64,000 nt of DNA from Lacimicrobium sp. SS2-24 (GCF_002201535.1 NZ_NIWW01000001.1:186001-250000), one strand, 5' to 3'. Shown: positions 36,910 to 47,055, numbered from the stretch's first letter. Numbers and translations are program-made. The notes: generated from the sequence alone by a model not told the origin.

Positions 36910-39489
36910 ATGTCTTCAAATCAGCCAACCGCAATGAAACTTGCCGATTATCAGCCCTGTGCGTTTCGCATCACGGATATCTATCTGGAGTTTGACTTAG
37001 CAGACCAGCAAACCCGTGTCACAGCGACAAGCCAGGTGGAGCGGGTGCAGCAGAGCTGCCGGGACCTGCAACTCGACGGTAAGAATCTGACATTGATAGG
37101 TGTCTGGGTCGATGGACAAGAAACGGACGTCGCCGTATCTGAGCACGGGATCACCCTCGCTGACGTGCCGGATAGGTTTGAACTTAAGATCGTTACCGAT
37201 ATCAATCCCATTGATAACCATGCGCTGGAGGGGTTGTATAAATCCGGTGGCGCGTTTTGCACACAATGTGAGGCGCAAGGTTTTCGAAGAATCACGTATT
37301 TCCTGGATCGTCCTGATGTCATGGCCCGTTATCGCGTCAAGCTGACAGCCGACAAGAAGACCTGTCCTTATTTGCTGGCGAATGGCAATCTGGTGGATAG
37401 TGGAGAGACAACAAAGGGGCGCCACTGGGCTGTATGGGAAGATCCCTTTCCCAAACCCTGTTATTTATTTGCACTGGTTGCGGGTGATTTTGATTTGCTG
37501 GAAGACAGCTTTACCACGCAATCCGCTAAGGTAGTTAAACTGCAGCTCTTTGTGGATAAAGGTAACAGCGAACGCGGTCATCACGCATTGGCATCACTTA
37601 AAAAAGCCATGGCCTGGGATGAGCAGAAGTATGGTCTGGAATATGATCTGGACCGATACATGATTGTCGCTGTGGACTTTTTCAATATGGGCGCGATGGA
37701 AAACAAGGGCCTGAACGTTTTCAACAGCAAATATGTACTGGCTGATGCGGCGTCCGCCACAGACCAGGATTATTTTAATATAGAGTCCGTCATCGCCCAT
37801 GAGTATTTTCACAACTGGACCGGCAACCGCATAACCTGTCGGGACTGGTTCCAGTTGAGCCTGAAAGAAGGGTTAACGGTTTTCAGAGATCAGCAATTCA
37901 GCGCAGACATGGCCAGTGATGCTATCGTCAGAATCAATCAGGTAAAAGTGATGCGAGAGCATCAGTTTGCAGAAGACAGTGGACCCATGGCGCACCCCAT
38001 CCGCCCTGCTGAAGTTGTGGAAATGAATAACTTTTACTCGGTAACTGTCTACGACAAAGGCGCCGAGGTGATTCGTATGCTGCACAGGATATTAGGGGAG
38101 GCGGGCTTTAGAAAAGGAATGGATTGTTATATTTCCCGTCATGACGGCCAGGCCGTTACCTGCGATGATTTTGTGCAGGCGATGGCAGATGCCAATCATG
38201 CCGATTTGAGTTTGTTCCGGCGTTGGTACAGTCAATCAGGCACCCCCGTAGTGGGACTGACGAGTCACTGGGATAAGGCGAAAAAGACGCTGACTCTGAA
38301 CATGACGCAATATACGCCGCCGACAGCGGACCAGCCCCATAAACAATCACTGCATATTCCTGTCGGTATAGAAATCATTCCTCTTTCAGGCAAAGGAGAG
38401 CGTATCAGTCGGGTCATACCGCTCACGTCAGGCCAGCACAGCGTGACCATAGAAGGCGTGCAGTGTGAATCAGCCATCGCTGCACTGACGGGCTTTTCTG
38501 CACCGGCCAGACTGGACTATCAGGCCTCACTGGAAGAGCAGATGGCGGTAGTACTGTATGCCAGTGATCCTGTCGCGCGTTGGGATGCGAGCCAGAAGCT
38601 GGTCAGTGATGCGCTATTTGATATGGCAAAGCAGGCTCACGAGCAGACCATACCGAAATACATTGATTCACTGTTCGCCGGTTTGCTCAGACAGGCTTTG
38701 TCTGAGCCAGCACTGATAGCAGAAATGCTTGAATTGCCCAGCTTTGAAACACTCTCTCAGCAACGAGAGCAGATAGATGTAGATGGACTTCTGCAGGCCA
38801 GGGGGAAATTAAACGCGCACCTAGGCGCTGTGTTTGCACAACAGTGGAGAAGCTTATATGCCTCGCTGTCTAATCCAGGCTATGCCTATGAGCAAGGTCA
38901 GGTTGAGCGCCGTCGGCTGGCGGGCGTGACGTTAGGTTATATCGCAGCGGTGAAAGATGATGATACTGCGCAGATGCTGCAGAGCATCTATCAACACAGC
39001 GATAATATGACCGATTCACTGGCGGTGTTAAAAGCCTGTCAAACGCAGAACCTGCCCCTGTTTGATACCCTGATGCAGGATTTTGAAAACAAATGGCAGG
39101 ACGATCCTCTGGTTATGGATAAATGGTTTTCGCTGCACGCCGGGCGACAGCATGAAGCATGCCTCAGCACACTGCAGTTGCTGCTTTGTCATGGCAGATA
39201 TAACGTTAATAATCCAAACCGGGTCAGATCAGTCATGGGGACCTTTGCATTTTATAATACCGCGGGCTTCCACCGTCGTGATGGTAGCGGCTATCGTTTT
39301 TTGACGGACTATCTGCTGGAGCTCGATGGGGTGAATTCGCAGGTGGCAGCAAGGTTGATCACGCCAATGTTACAATACGCTAAACTCGACGAGGACAGGC
39401 AGCAGAAAATCCGGTTGCAGTTACTGAGGCTTTTTGAACACAAGAATCTGAGCCGTGACCTGTATGAAAAAGTGCAAAAAGCCTTGTAG
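36910..39489 (+). CDS. pepN: Aminopeptidase N (M1 family)
   Basis: 859 residues from the ATG at 36910, which has CAGGAG upstream; the frame is open a little earlier from a GTG. The exopeptidase motif GAMEN is at 261-265 and the zinc site HEYFH at 297-301 with the later KEG glutamate (LKEGLTVF). Domain order (beta barrel, thermolysin-like, Ig-like, long helical C-terminus) and length fit E. coli PepN (870). A cytoplasmic enzyme that removes N-terminal residues from peptides. The short DUF2835 gene follows. Confidence 0.96.
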   Translation: MSSNQPTAMKLADYQPCAFRITDIYLEFDLADQQTRVTATSQVERVQQSCRDLQLDGKNLTLIGVWVDGQETDVAVSEHGITLADVPDRFELKIVTDINPIDNHALEGLYKSGGAFCTQCEAQGFRRITYFLDRPDVMARYRVKLTADKKTCPYLLANGNLVDSGETTKGRHWAVWEDPFPKPCYLFALVAGDFDLLEDSFTTQSAKVVKLQLFVDKGNSERGHHALASLKKAMAWDEQKYGLEYDLDRYMIVAVDFFNMGAMENKGLNVFNSKYVLADAASATDQDYFNIESVIAHEYFHNWTGNRITCRDWFQLSLKEGLTVFRDQQFSADMASDAIVRINQVKVMREHQFAEDSGPMAHPIRPAEVVEMNNFYSVTVYDKGAEVIRMLHRILGEAGFRKGMDCYISRHDGQAVTCDDFVQAMADANHADLSLFRRWYSQSGTPVVGLTSHWDKAKKTLTLNMTQYTPPTADQPHKQSLHIPVGIEIIPLSGKGERISRVIPLTSGQHSVTIEGVQCESAIAALTGFSAPARLDYQASLEEQMAVVLYASDPVARWDASQKLVSDALFDMAKQAHEQTIPKYIDSLFAGLLRQALSEPALIAEMLELPSFETLSQQREQIDVDGLLQARGKLNAHLGAVFAQQWRSLYASLSNPGYAYEQGQVERRRLAGVTLGYIAAVKDDDTAQMLQSIYQHSDNMTDSLAVLKACQTQNLPLFDTLMQDFENKWQDDPLVMDKWFSLHAGRQHEACLSTLQLLLCHGRYNVNNPNRVRSVMGTFAFYNTAGFHRRDGSGYRFLTDYLLELDGVNSQVAARLITPMLQYAKLDEDRQQKIRLQLLRLFEHKNLSRDLYEKVQKAL

Positions 39490-39528
39490 CTTCGGAGTCA
39501 CTGCCTCCACTCCTGTGGATATGAATCG

Positions 39529-39750
39529 ATGAAAACCTATTTTTTTCGTATTCATTTAAATTACGAACAATGCCAGGACTTGTATACGGGCCGCACTACC
39601 TATGCTGTGGTTACCGCAGAGTCCGGGCAACGAATTCGCATTCCAGCAAGCAATTTGCGCCCGTTTATTGGTCAATATGGAATACGCGGGCGTTTTCGCT
39701 TAATTACTAATCAAAATAACAAGATTCTTTCATTTGAGTCCGTATCCTGA
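39529..39750 (+). CDS. DUF2835 family small protein
   Basis: 73 residues: YFFRIHLNYEQCQDLYTGRTTYAVV followed by GQRIRIPASNLRPFIGQYGIRGRF, an all-beta pattern typical of DUF2835. Homologues are usually found beside pepN in Pseudomonas and Alteromonadales. No function is established. Separate RBS is weak. Confidence 0.82.
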   Translation: MKTYFFRIHLNYEQCQDLYTGRTTYAVVTAESGQRIRIPASNLRPFIGQYGIRGRFRLITNQNNKILSFESVS

Positions 39751-39843
39751 TTTTAAAAGCTGGAAAATTCACCAGCAAGCCATTGAATATCATAAGAAAA
39801 GCAACTAGGCTCAACTGGTACGATTTGTTCTTGCTAATGGACT

Positions 39844-39862
39844 AAAATGATGTAATCATTTT
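39844..39862. promoter_or_regulatory. Perfect 19-bp dyad upstream of the DUF1302 operon (operator candidate)
   Basis: AAAATGAT-GTA-ATCATTTT, eight bases each side without mismatch, centred 104 bp before the DUF1302 ATG in a 206-bp gap. An outer GGAC/GTCC pair flanks it. There is no T run after it, so an operator for a dimeric regulator is more likely than a terminator. The regulator is not in the window. Confidence 0.55.
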
Positions 39863-39956
39863 GTTAATTGTCCAGCAATGGCGCCGGATACCGAGGCAAA
39901 AGCATCTGCAACGGGACACAAAAACACATGGTTGCAGGCTCAGGGGAGAATAAAAA

Positions 39957-42020
39957 ATGAATAACAGGCCGCGCAAATTTAACAAAACACCAATAGCAAT
40001 TGGCATCGCAGCATTACTTGGAGGAGCTCTGGCTCCTGCTATGGCGGCGAGCTGGGATGTCGGTGATGTGTCAATTAGCTTAGATTCCAATTTCTCGTTC
40101 GGTGCAAGTTACCGGATAGAGGAGCGGGATTTCAGTCTGATTGGTAACAGTAATCATCCTAAATTTGACTGGACCGGATATAACGGTACTACCAACTTGG
40201 TTTATTCCTCGGCCGATATCTGGGGTCAGAGTGACGGCGCTTATTCCACCAACGGTGACAATGGCAATCTCAACTTTGATCCATGGGAATCCTTTTCAAC
40301 GCAATTTAAGGGTTCACATGACCTGAGTATCACCTACAAAGACATGGGCTTTTTCGCCCGGGCCATGTATTTCTATGATTTTGAACTCATGGATGGCGAT
40401 AGAGCATGGAAAAACCCCGTCTCAGCCCAGGCTGGTTTCAACGAGCCTTATGATCCCTGTAGCGACCCGGAAGCCAAAGATGAGCTGTGTCGCGATTTCC
40501 GCTTGTTAGATGCGTTTTTCTATTATGATTTTTACATGGGCGATGTACCCGTTTCGTTGCGGATCGGTAATCAGGTGGTCAGCTGGGGGGAAAGTACCTT
40601 CATCCAGCATGGTATTAATACCATCAATCCGGTTGACGTATCCCGTGCTCAGGCACCGGGTGCGGAACTCAAGGAAGTCTTTATTCCTGTCGGAATGGTC
40701 TACGCTCAGTTTGGCCTGACCACAAACCTGGGTATGTCCATTTACTACCAGTACGAGTGGGAGAAGAGTCGTCTGCCACAAGCAGGGAGCTATTTCGCCA
40801 CCAATGATTTTGCCGGTGAGGGCGGTCAGGCATCAAACGTACAGTTAGGCTTTACGGGTAATCCGGATATCGATTTGGACTTTTTGCTGATGAGTCTCAA
40901 TGGGTTGGGTGATGGTCTTCGGGCCGGGGCCGATGCCAGCATGATTTCTCAGGCATATCTGGCGTTTCCAACAAAAGTTGCGGTGCGCGGATACAGCGAT
41001 GAGGCGCACAACGATGCGGATGACCAGGGACAATACGGTATTAAATTGTCGTATTATTCCGAAGCGCTGAATGATACTGAATTTGGTTTCTATCACATTA
41101 ATTACCACAGTCAGCGTCCGCTGATTTCCGGTATTGCGTCTGACTTCACCCAGGCAGGTATTGGTGCCGACCTGGCGTACCTTGCAGCAAACCAAATTAC
41201 AAAAGACAACATCACTAACTTACGTGGCTTTACCAAAGCTGAGTTTGAATACCCTGAAGACATTAAGCTTTACGGCATCAGTTTTAATACCCAGATAGGG
41301 GAAACAGCGCTTGCCGGTGAAGTGGCCTATCGACAGGATGAGCCCCTTCAGATTGATGATGTGGAACTGTTGTATGCCGGTATGCCTCAGCAGCTGGCCA
41401 ATGCGGGGCTGCGTCCAGACCTGGCCGGCATTTCACAACTTGATGATTATCTGGGTTATACAGTAGGACCCGGTGAAACTGCCCCAGGCGCGGTATTCTC
41501 AGACACAACACAGATTCAATTGACAGCCACACACTTATTCGGCCCGGTCTTGGGTACAGATAACCTGGTCGTGCTGGGTGAAGTCGGTTATGTTAATGTG
41601 CATGATATGCCTGATCCTGAGCTGCTACGTCTGAATGGTCCGGGCACGTCCAGAAGTGGTCCTATACCGGGTAAAGAAGGCCTGCACACCGGTCTGTCAA
41701 ACGGTCCTGAAACCAATCCGTTTCCGACCGATGATGCCTGGGGTTATCGACTGCTGGCGAAGGCGGATTACAACAACGTGTTCTCTGGCGTCAATATGTC
41801 AGTCAGGGCAACATTTGCCCATGACGTAGATGGCATCACACCAGACCCCTTGTTCCTGTTTGTTGAGGACAGAAAGTCTTCCAGTATTTCACTGGACTTT
41901 GACTACCTGAGTAAGTGGTCGGCAAGTTTCTCATTGAATTCCTTCTGGGGTGGCGTAGGTACAACGAACTCGCTGTCTGATCGGGACTTCGTATCCTTTA
42001 ACATCAAATATTCAATCTAG
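39957..42020 (+). CDS. DUF1302 family outer-membrane protein
   Basis: 687 residues. A signal peptide (about 1-31, ending PAMAAS) is followed by strands typical of outer-membrane barrels: ISLDSNFSFGASYRIEERD, SLRIGNQVVSWGES (the family hallmark) and a C-terminal FNIKYSI. DUF1302 proteins occur beside DUF1329 in many proteobacteria, often near genes for hydrophobic-compound metabolism. GGGGAG precedes the ATG. First gene of a four-gene set. Confidence 0.9.
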   Translation: MNNRPRKFNKTPIAIGIAALLGGALAPAMAASWDVGDVSISLDSNFSFGASYRIEERDFSLIGNSNHPKFDWTGYNGTTNLVYSSADIWGQSDGAYSTNGDNGNLNFDPWESFSTQFKGSHDLSITYKDMGFFARAMYFYDFELMDGDRAWKNPVSAQAGFNEPYDPCSDPEAKDELCRDFRLLDAFFYYDFYMGDVPVSLRIGNQVVSWGESTFIQHGINTINPVDVSRAQAPGAELKEVFIPVGMVYAQFGLTTNLGMSIYYQYEWEKSRLPQAGSYFATNDFAGEGGQASNVQLGFTGNPDIDLDFLLMSLNGLGDGLRAGADASMISQAYLAFPTKVAVRGYSDEAHNDADDQGQYGIKLSYYSEALNDTEFGFYHINYHSQRPLISGIASDFTQAGIGADLAYLAANQITKDNITNLRGFTKAEFEYPEDIKLYGISFNTQIGETALAGEVAYRQDEPLQIDDVELLYAGMPQQLANAGLRPDLAGISQLDDYLGYTVGPGETAPGAVFSDTTQIQLTATHLFGPVLGTDNLVVLGEVGYVNVHDMPDPELLRLNGPGTSRSGPIPGKEGLHTGLSNGPETNPFPTDDAWGYRLLAKADYNNVFSGVNMSVRATFAHDVDGITPDPLFLFVEDRKSSSISLDFDYLSKWSASFSLNSFWGGVGTTNSLSDRDFVSFNIKYSI

Positions 42021-42033
42021 GGAGTAGTAGCAA

Positions 42034-43398
42034 ATGAAAAAGTTAACCCTAGTCGCAACAGCATTAAGTCTGGTGCTGAGCTCAACCTTGGTCCAGGCTA
42101 AGGTCTCAGAAGCAGAAGCGGCAAAATTAGGTACAGAACTGACGCCCCTGGGCGGCGAAAAGTCTGCCAATGCGGATGGAAGCATTCCGGCGTGGGACGG
42201 TGGTATAACAGAACCGCCAGCGGGTTATTCTGTGGGTGACCATCATCCGGATCCCTATCCTGATGATAAGGTGCTGTTTGAGATCACTGCGGCGAATATG
42301 GCAGAACATGCATCGCTGCTTTCTGAAGGGCAGAAGAAGTTATTTGAAACCTATCCTAGTACCTTCAGAATTCCGGTATATGAAACCCGTCGCAGTGCTT
42401 CTGCACCTGAGTTTGTCTATGAAGCGACCAAAGAAAATGCAACCAGAGCAGAGTTGGTTAAAGGTGGTAATGGTATAAAGAATGCCGCTATGGGGATCCC
42501 TTTCCCTATTCCACAAAACGGCCTGGAAGCGATATGGAACCACATATTGCGCTATCGCGGTGAAGCGATTCAGCGTTACGGTGGCCAGGCTGCGCCTACT
42601 GCGGCAGGGGACTACAACATCATTGGTTTCGATGACATCCTGATGATCAAGTATTCTGAGCAGGGCGTGACGCCGGAGAAGCTGGTTGAAGAAAACGTGC
42701 TGATGAAGTTCAAGCAGAGTATCACAGAGCCAGCACGGCTTGCTGGTACCGCACTGCTTGTTCATGAAACCATGGATCAGGTACGTGAGCCACGTCAGGC
42801 ATGGACCTACAACACGGGGCAACGGCGTGTGCGCAAAGCGCCCAATATCGCCTATGATGCGCCGGGCACTGCGGCAGATGGTTTAAGAACCACTGATGAT
42901 TTTGATATGTTCAATGGCGCACCAGATCGTTACAACTGGACGCTAAAGGGCAAGCAAGAACTGTATGTGCCGTACAATAACTACAAACTACATAGTGACA
43001 AAGTCTCTTATAGTGATGTATTGAAGCCCGGTCATATTAATCCTGACCTGACGCGCTATGAAAAACACCGGGTCTGGGTGGTCGAAGCTAACCTGAAAGA
43101 AGAATACCGTCATATTTATCAGAAACGGGTCTTCTACATTGATGAGGACAGCTGGCAGATTCTGGTGGCGGATATGTATGACAACCGTAACGAGTTGTAT
43201 CGTGTGGCCATGGCCTATGCGGTAAACTATTACGAAGTGCCTGCGCTATGGTCTACACTGGATGTGTATCATGATCTGAACTCTCGCCGTTACCTGGCTT
43301 TGGGTCTGGATAATGAAACCCAGATGTATGATTTCACTATCGAGCCACAAGACGGTGATTTTACACCTCAGGCCTTGCGCCGTTCAGGTATAAGATAA
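42034..43398 (+). CDS. DUF1329 family periplasmic/outer-membrane-associated protein
   Basis: 454 residues with a signal peptide (about 1-22, ending TLVQA). Hallmarks are LGTELTPLGGEKSANADGSIPAWDGG-like N-terminus (the G-x-IP-W-GG pattern), RYRGEAIQRYGG and NAYKLHSDKV-like PYNNYKLHSD near the end. The fold is expected to be LolA/LolB-like, suited to bind lipids or other hydrophobic ligands. Starts 13 bp after DUF1302 with GGGAG as RBS. Confidence 0.9.
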   Translation: MKKLTLVATALSLVLSSTLVQAKVSEAEAAKLGTELTPLGGEKSANADGSIPAWDGGITEPPAGYSVGDHHPDPYPDDKVLFEITAANMAEHASLLSEGQKKLFETYPSTFRIPVYETRRSASAPEFVYEATKENATRAELVKGGNGIKNAAMGIPFPIPQNGLEAIWNHILRYRGEAIQRYGGQAAPTAAGDYNIIGFDDILMIKYSEQGVTPEKLVEENVLMKFKQSITEPARLAGTALLVHETMDQVREPRQAWTYNTGQRRVRKAPNIAYDAPGTAADGLRTTDDFDMFNGAPDRYNWTLKGKQELYVPYNNYKLHSDKVSYSDVLKPGHINPDLTRYEKHRVWVVEANLKEEYRHIYQKRVFYIDEDSWQILVADMYDNRNELYRVAMAYAVNYYEVPALWSTLDVYHDLNSRRYLALGLDNETQMYDFTIEPQDGDFTPQALRRSGIR

Positions 43399-43431
43399 CT
43401 GAGATTACCAATCTCTGTATGGGAATGGTAT

Positions 43432-43464
43432 AAAACGGTTGGCATCGCCAGCCGTTTTTGTTTT
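43432..43464 (+). terminator. Terminator-like hairpin after DUF1329
   Basis: Stem AACGGTTGGC / GCCAGCCGTT (one G-U) with loop ATC followed by TTTGTTTT. It lies inside the gene set and may reduce transcription of the YCF48 and RND genes relative to the outer-membrane pair. Confidence 0.75.
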
Positions 43465-43488
43465 GGCTCTTCAACTGTGCGAAATTCT

Positions 43489-44484
43489 ATGAAAAAAAAC
43501 ATATTGCCTTTGTTTTCCGCCGTGCTCACGTTCACTGCCAGTGTACTCGCTGACGTGACCCCTCAAGCTTCCTTTCAGGCGCCGCTGGCGTCAAAATCCC
43601 TGTTACTGGATATCAGCCGCGTTGGTAATAAACAGCAACTCATCGCCGTGGGAGAGCGCGGCCATGTGCTGATGTCGGAGGACGGCAAGAACTGGCAACA
43701 AAAACAGGTACCCATTACGGCAACACTGACCGCGGTTTTTGCGCGCGATGATCACATCTGGGCGGTAGGACATGATGCGGTCATTTTGTACAGCAATGAC
43801 GGGGGTAATAACTGGCAGATTCAGAATTTCGTTCCGGAGTTACAAAAGCCGCTGATGGACGTCCTCTTTTTTGACGACCAACATGGTATTGCAATCGGTG
43901 CCTATGGCCTGTTTTACCGCACCGAAGATGGCGGACAGACATGGAATAAGGAAGCCCACGTTTCGCTGCTCAATGAGATGGATGTGGAGTATCTTGAGTC
44001 ACTGAAAGAAGAAAATATGGAATTTTATCAGAGTGAGATGGAAGCCATCTTGCCCCATCTTAATCGGGTTTCCGTGGCAGGTGACCGGTTGTTGTTGGCA
44101 GGAGAGGCCGGGACCCTGGCCATCAGTGAAGATCAGGGCCGTAATTGGCAGCGTATGGACGTGGATTACTTTGGCTCCTTTTTTGATGTTCAGCAAACCG
44201 AAGAAGGGCGAATACTGGCCGCTGGATTACGCGGTAATTTATTCGAATACGCAGATGAGCAGTGGCAGGAAATTGATACCGGTATCAGTTCGACACTCAA
44301 TTCCATTATCAGTGTGGCGGGTCAGGCACCGCTAATCGTCGCCAATAAAGGCTACTATCTGTGGCTCGAAGATACTCTTCGGGTAGAACAAACTGACGAT
44401 GAAGAAGCGCTGGTCAGCGGTTTGTCTTTCAATGATAAAGTCCTGGTGGTATCCGAAGCCGGTATTCAAGAACTGCAGAAGTAG
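43489..44484 (+). CDS. YCF48/BNR-repeat beta-propeller protein
   Basis: 331 residues from the ATG at 43489, which starts on a signal peptide (MKKNILPLFSAVLTFTASVLA); a GTG 12 bases earlier is possible. Propeller repeats are marked by GxxGxVLxSxDGKNWQ, SNDGGNNWQ, TEDGGQTWNK and SEDQGRNWQ. YCF48/HCF136-like proteins help assemble photosystem II in phototrophs; relatives near RND genes are probably periplasmic partners of the transporter. It ends 9 bp before the RND gene. Confidence 0.85.
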   Translation: MKKNILPLFSAVLTFTASVLADVTPQASFQAPLASKSLLLDISRVGNKQQLIAVGERGHVLMSEDGKNWQQKQVPITATLTAVFARDDHIWAVGHDAVILYSNDGGNNWQIQNFVPELQKPLMDVLFFDDQHGIAIGAYGLFYRTEDGGQTWNKEAHVSLLNEMDVEYLESLKEENMEFYQSEMEAILPHLNRVSVAGDRLLLAGEAGTLAISEDQGRNWQRMDVDYFGSFFDVQQTEEGRILAAGLRGNLFEYADEQWQEIDTGISSTLNSIISVAGQAPLIVANKGYYLWLEDTLRVEQTDDEEALVSGLSFNDKVLVVSEAGIQELQK

Positions 44485-44493
44485 AGTGCAATT

Positions 44494-46830
44494 ATGACAA
44501 AACTGATAGATTTTTTAGAGTTAGTTATCTTCAGGCACCGGGGCTGGGTTATTGCACTTTTTGCCCTGTTCAGCGGCTATTTATTGTTACAGGCTACCAA
44601 CCTGCGTTTGGATGCAGCGTTTACCAAAAATATCCCCCTGAATCACACCTATATGAAGAATTACATGAAGCACCAGAAGAACTTTGGTGGGGCAAATAAT
44701 ATTCTGGTATCGGTGTGTGACAGAGACTCTGATATTTTCAATGAGACGTTTTTTAATCGCCTCAAAAACGTTCATGACCAGTTGTTTTTCATACCCGGAG
44801 TCGATCGTTCTCAGGTGAAGTCACTGTATAGTGCATCAACCCGGTTTACGGAAGTGGTGGAAGAGGGGTTCTCTGGTGGCCCCGTGATTCCTGCTGATTT
44901 CTCCGCTTCTGATCCACGTGGTCTGGAGCTGGTTTCTCAGAATATCAGTAAAGCCGGCATCGTCGGACGTATGGTTTCTGATGATTTCCAATGTGCGATG
45001 GTCAGTGCACAGTTGCTTGAATTGGATCCGCAAACCGGCGAACAGCTGGACACTCTGGCCTTTGCAGAAGATCTTGAGCAGCAGTTGCGCGGTAAATTTC
45101 AGGACGACGAAATCAGTATTCACATTATTGGCTTCGCCAAAATGGTAGGCGACGTGGCAGATGGAGCTAAAGACGTCTTACTGTTTTTTGCTATCGCCAT
45201 CGCCATTACCGCCATCATGGTGTACTTCTTTTGTAAGTCGTTACTGCTGACTGTATTGCCGTTGGCCTGTTCTATTATTGCTGTTATCTGGCAGATGGGA
45301 TTGGTCACACTACTAGGTTTTGGCCTGGATCCCATGTCGATTCTGGTACCGTTTCTGGTCTTTGCTATCGGTGTCAGTCATGGCGTGCAGATGATCAATT
45401 CTGTGGGCAAACAGGTGGTCATGGGGCACACGGCGAAGGCCGGCGCTCAGATGGCGTTCAGGACCTTATTGATCCCAGGTGGCGTTGCCTTATTGTCTGA
45501 TACCGTAGGCTTTATGACGTTGCTGGTAATAGACATCGGCATCATCAGAGAGCTGGCAATAACGGCGAGTTTGGGTGTGGCAGTGATCATTCTGACAAAC
45601 CTGATTCTGCTACCGGTACTGATGTCTTATGTCAAACTGGGTGATAAATATAAAGCCAAGTTTGCCAATAAAGAGAAACGTTCAGACCATTTCTGGGAAG
45701 CGATTTCCAAATGCTCCAGCCCCAATGTAGCGAAAGTCATACTGGTTCTGGTGGCCGTGTTATTTGCCTTTGGCTGGCATCAGTCGAGTAAAATGAAAAT
45801 AGGTGATCTGCATGCCGGCGCACCGGCGTTGCATGAAGACTCCCGATACAACCAGGATACCTTCCTGATTACCGACAAGTATGCCATCAGCGTAGATTAT
45901 CTGTCTGTACTTGTGGAAACCACGCCTTCGGCCTGTACATCGCATCAGATTATGAGTGATATCGATGAGTTCCAGTGGAAAATGGAAAATGTGCCGGGCG
46001 TTCAATCCACGGTTAGTCTGGCCTCGGTCGCCAAGCTGATTAATGCCGGCTATAACGAGGGCAATCCTAAGTGGCGAATTCTGCCCAGGAACCAGCAAAC
46101 CATGGTGCAGGCCATTTCCCGCGTGGACACATCATCGGGCCTTTTGAACGGTGATTGCTCAGTGATGCCGGTGATCCTGTTTATGGAGGATCATAAAGCC
46201 GAGACCATCAATCGTGTTGTGGATGCGGTGAAAGAATACCGTCAGCAATATGAGCGGGAGGATTTACAGTTCAAACTCGCGTCGGGTCCGGTAGGGGTGA
46301 TGGCGGCAACAAATGAAGCGGTGCAAGCAGCTCAGAACCCAATGATGGCCTACGTGTTTGGTGCGGTGATTTTGCTGTGCTTACTCAGCTTCCGATCTCT
46401 GCGGGCAACATTATCAGTGGTTGTGCCGTTGTACGTCGTTTCGGTATTAGCGCAGGCGCTGATGACCAGGCTTGAAATTGGTCTGACGGTGTCGACGTTA
46501 CCGGTCATTGCCCTGGGCGTGGGAATTGGTGTGGACTATGGAATTTATATTCTGTCGACCATGAGCCAACAGCTCAAGAATGGTATTCCGGTGCGTCAGG
46601 CCTATTTTGATGCACTCAAAGAGCGCGGCAGTGCCGTTCTCTTTACTGGCATTACCCTGGCGATAGGGGTCAGCACCTGGGTCTTCTCGAGCCTTAAATT
46701 CCAGATGGATATGGGCATATTGCTGACCTTTATGTTTGTGGTGAACATGCTCGGCGCCATTGTCGTATTGCCTGCTTTGGCATCGGTGTTCTGGTACAAA
46801 CAGAATAGTGATAAAAAAGTGCGAAAATAA
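44494..46830 (+). CDS. RND superfamily (MMPL/SSD-type) exporter
   Basis: 778 residues with 12 membrane helices: one near the N-terminus, blocks of five at about 220-380 and 615-770, and two periplasmic domains between. GIGVDYGIYILSTM in the second block and FAIGVSHGVQMINSV in the first are the MMPL/SSD helix 4 motifs. It lacks the size of AcrB-type pumps, and no membrane-fusion or TolC gene is adjacent. Related MMPL-type proteins move lipids or other hydrophobic molecules, which fits its DUF1302/DUF1329 neighbours. Confidence 0.9.
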   Translation: MTKLIDFLELVIFRHRGWVIALFALFSGYLLLQATNLRLDAAFTKNIPLNHTYMKNYMKHQKNFGGANNILVSVCDRDSDIFNETFFNRLKNVHDQLFFIPGVDRSQVKSLYSASTRFTEVVEEGFSGGPVIPADFSASDPRGLELVSQNISKAGIVGRMVSDDFQCAMVSAQLLELDPQTGEQLDTLAFAEDLEQQLRGKFQDDEISIHIIGFAKMVGDVADGAKDVLLFFAIAIAITAIMVYFFCKSLLLTVLPLACSIIAVIWQMGLVTLLGFGLDPMSILVPFLVFAIGVSHGVQMINSVGKQVVMGHTAKAGAQMAFRTLLIPGGVALLSDTVGFMTLLVIDIGIIRELAITASLGVAVIILTNLILLPVLMSYVKLGDKYKAKFANKEKRSDHFWEAISKCSSPNVAKVILVLVAVLFAFGWHQSSKMKIGDLHAGAPALHEDSRYNQDTFLITDKYAISVDYLSVLVETTPSACTSHQIMSDIDEFQWKMENVPGVQSTVSLASVAKLINAGYNEGNPKWRILPRNQQTMVQAISRVDTSSGLLNGDCSVMPVILFMEDHKAETINRVVDAVKEYRQQYEREDLQFKLASGPVGVMAATNEAVQAAQNPMMAYVFGAVILLCLLSFRSLRATLSVVVPLYVVSVLAQALMTRLEIGLTVSTLPVIALGVGIGVDYGIYILSTMSQQLKNGIPVRQAYFDALKERGSAVLFTGITLAIGVSTWVFSSLKFQMDMGILLTFMFVVNMLGAIVVLPALASVFWYKQNSDKKVRK

Positions 46831-46852
46831 TTTACATTTTTTTTATGCAACA

Positions 46853-46896
46853 GAGCCCGGCGAAGCTAACGACTTTGTCCGGGCTTTTGCTTTTTT
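46853..46896 (+). terminator. Terminator after the RND gene
   Basis: Stem GCCCGG-CGAAG / CTTTG-CCGGGC with one bulged T and a seven-base loop, followed by TTTTGCTTTTTT. Confidence 0.8.
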
Positions 46897-47055
46897 GTAA
46901 TTGGTTGGATCCTGCATAATTAAAGCTTTTAGCAGCCTTTATCTATAAATTCTGCACAGTTTGCTGAAAAGTTACTTAACCCCTTACAGCCCATTAAAGG
47001 TTATTTTTATCCTGGCTCCGTGCATATCTATTTTTAGCGGCTTTTTTTCCCTTGT

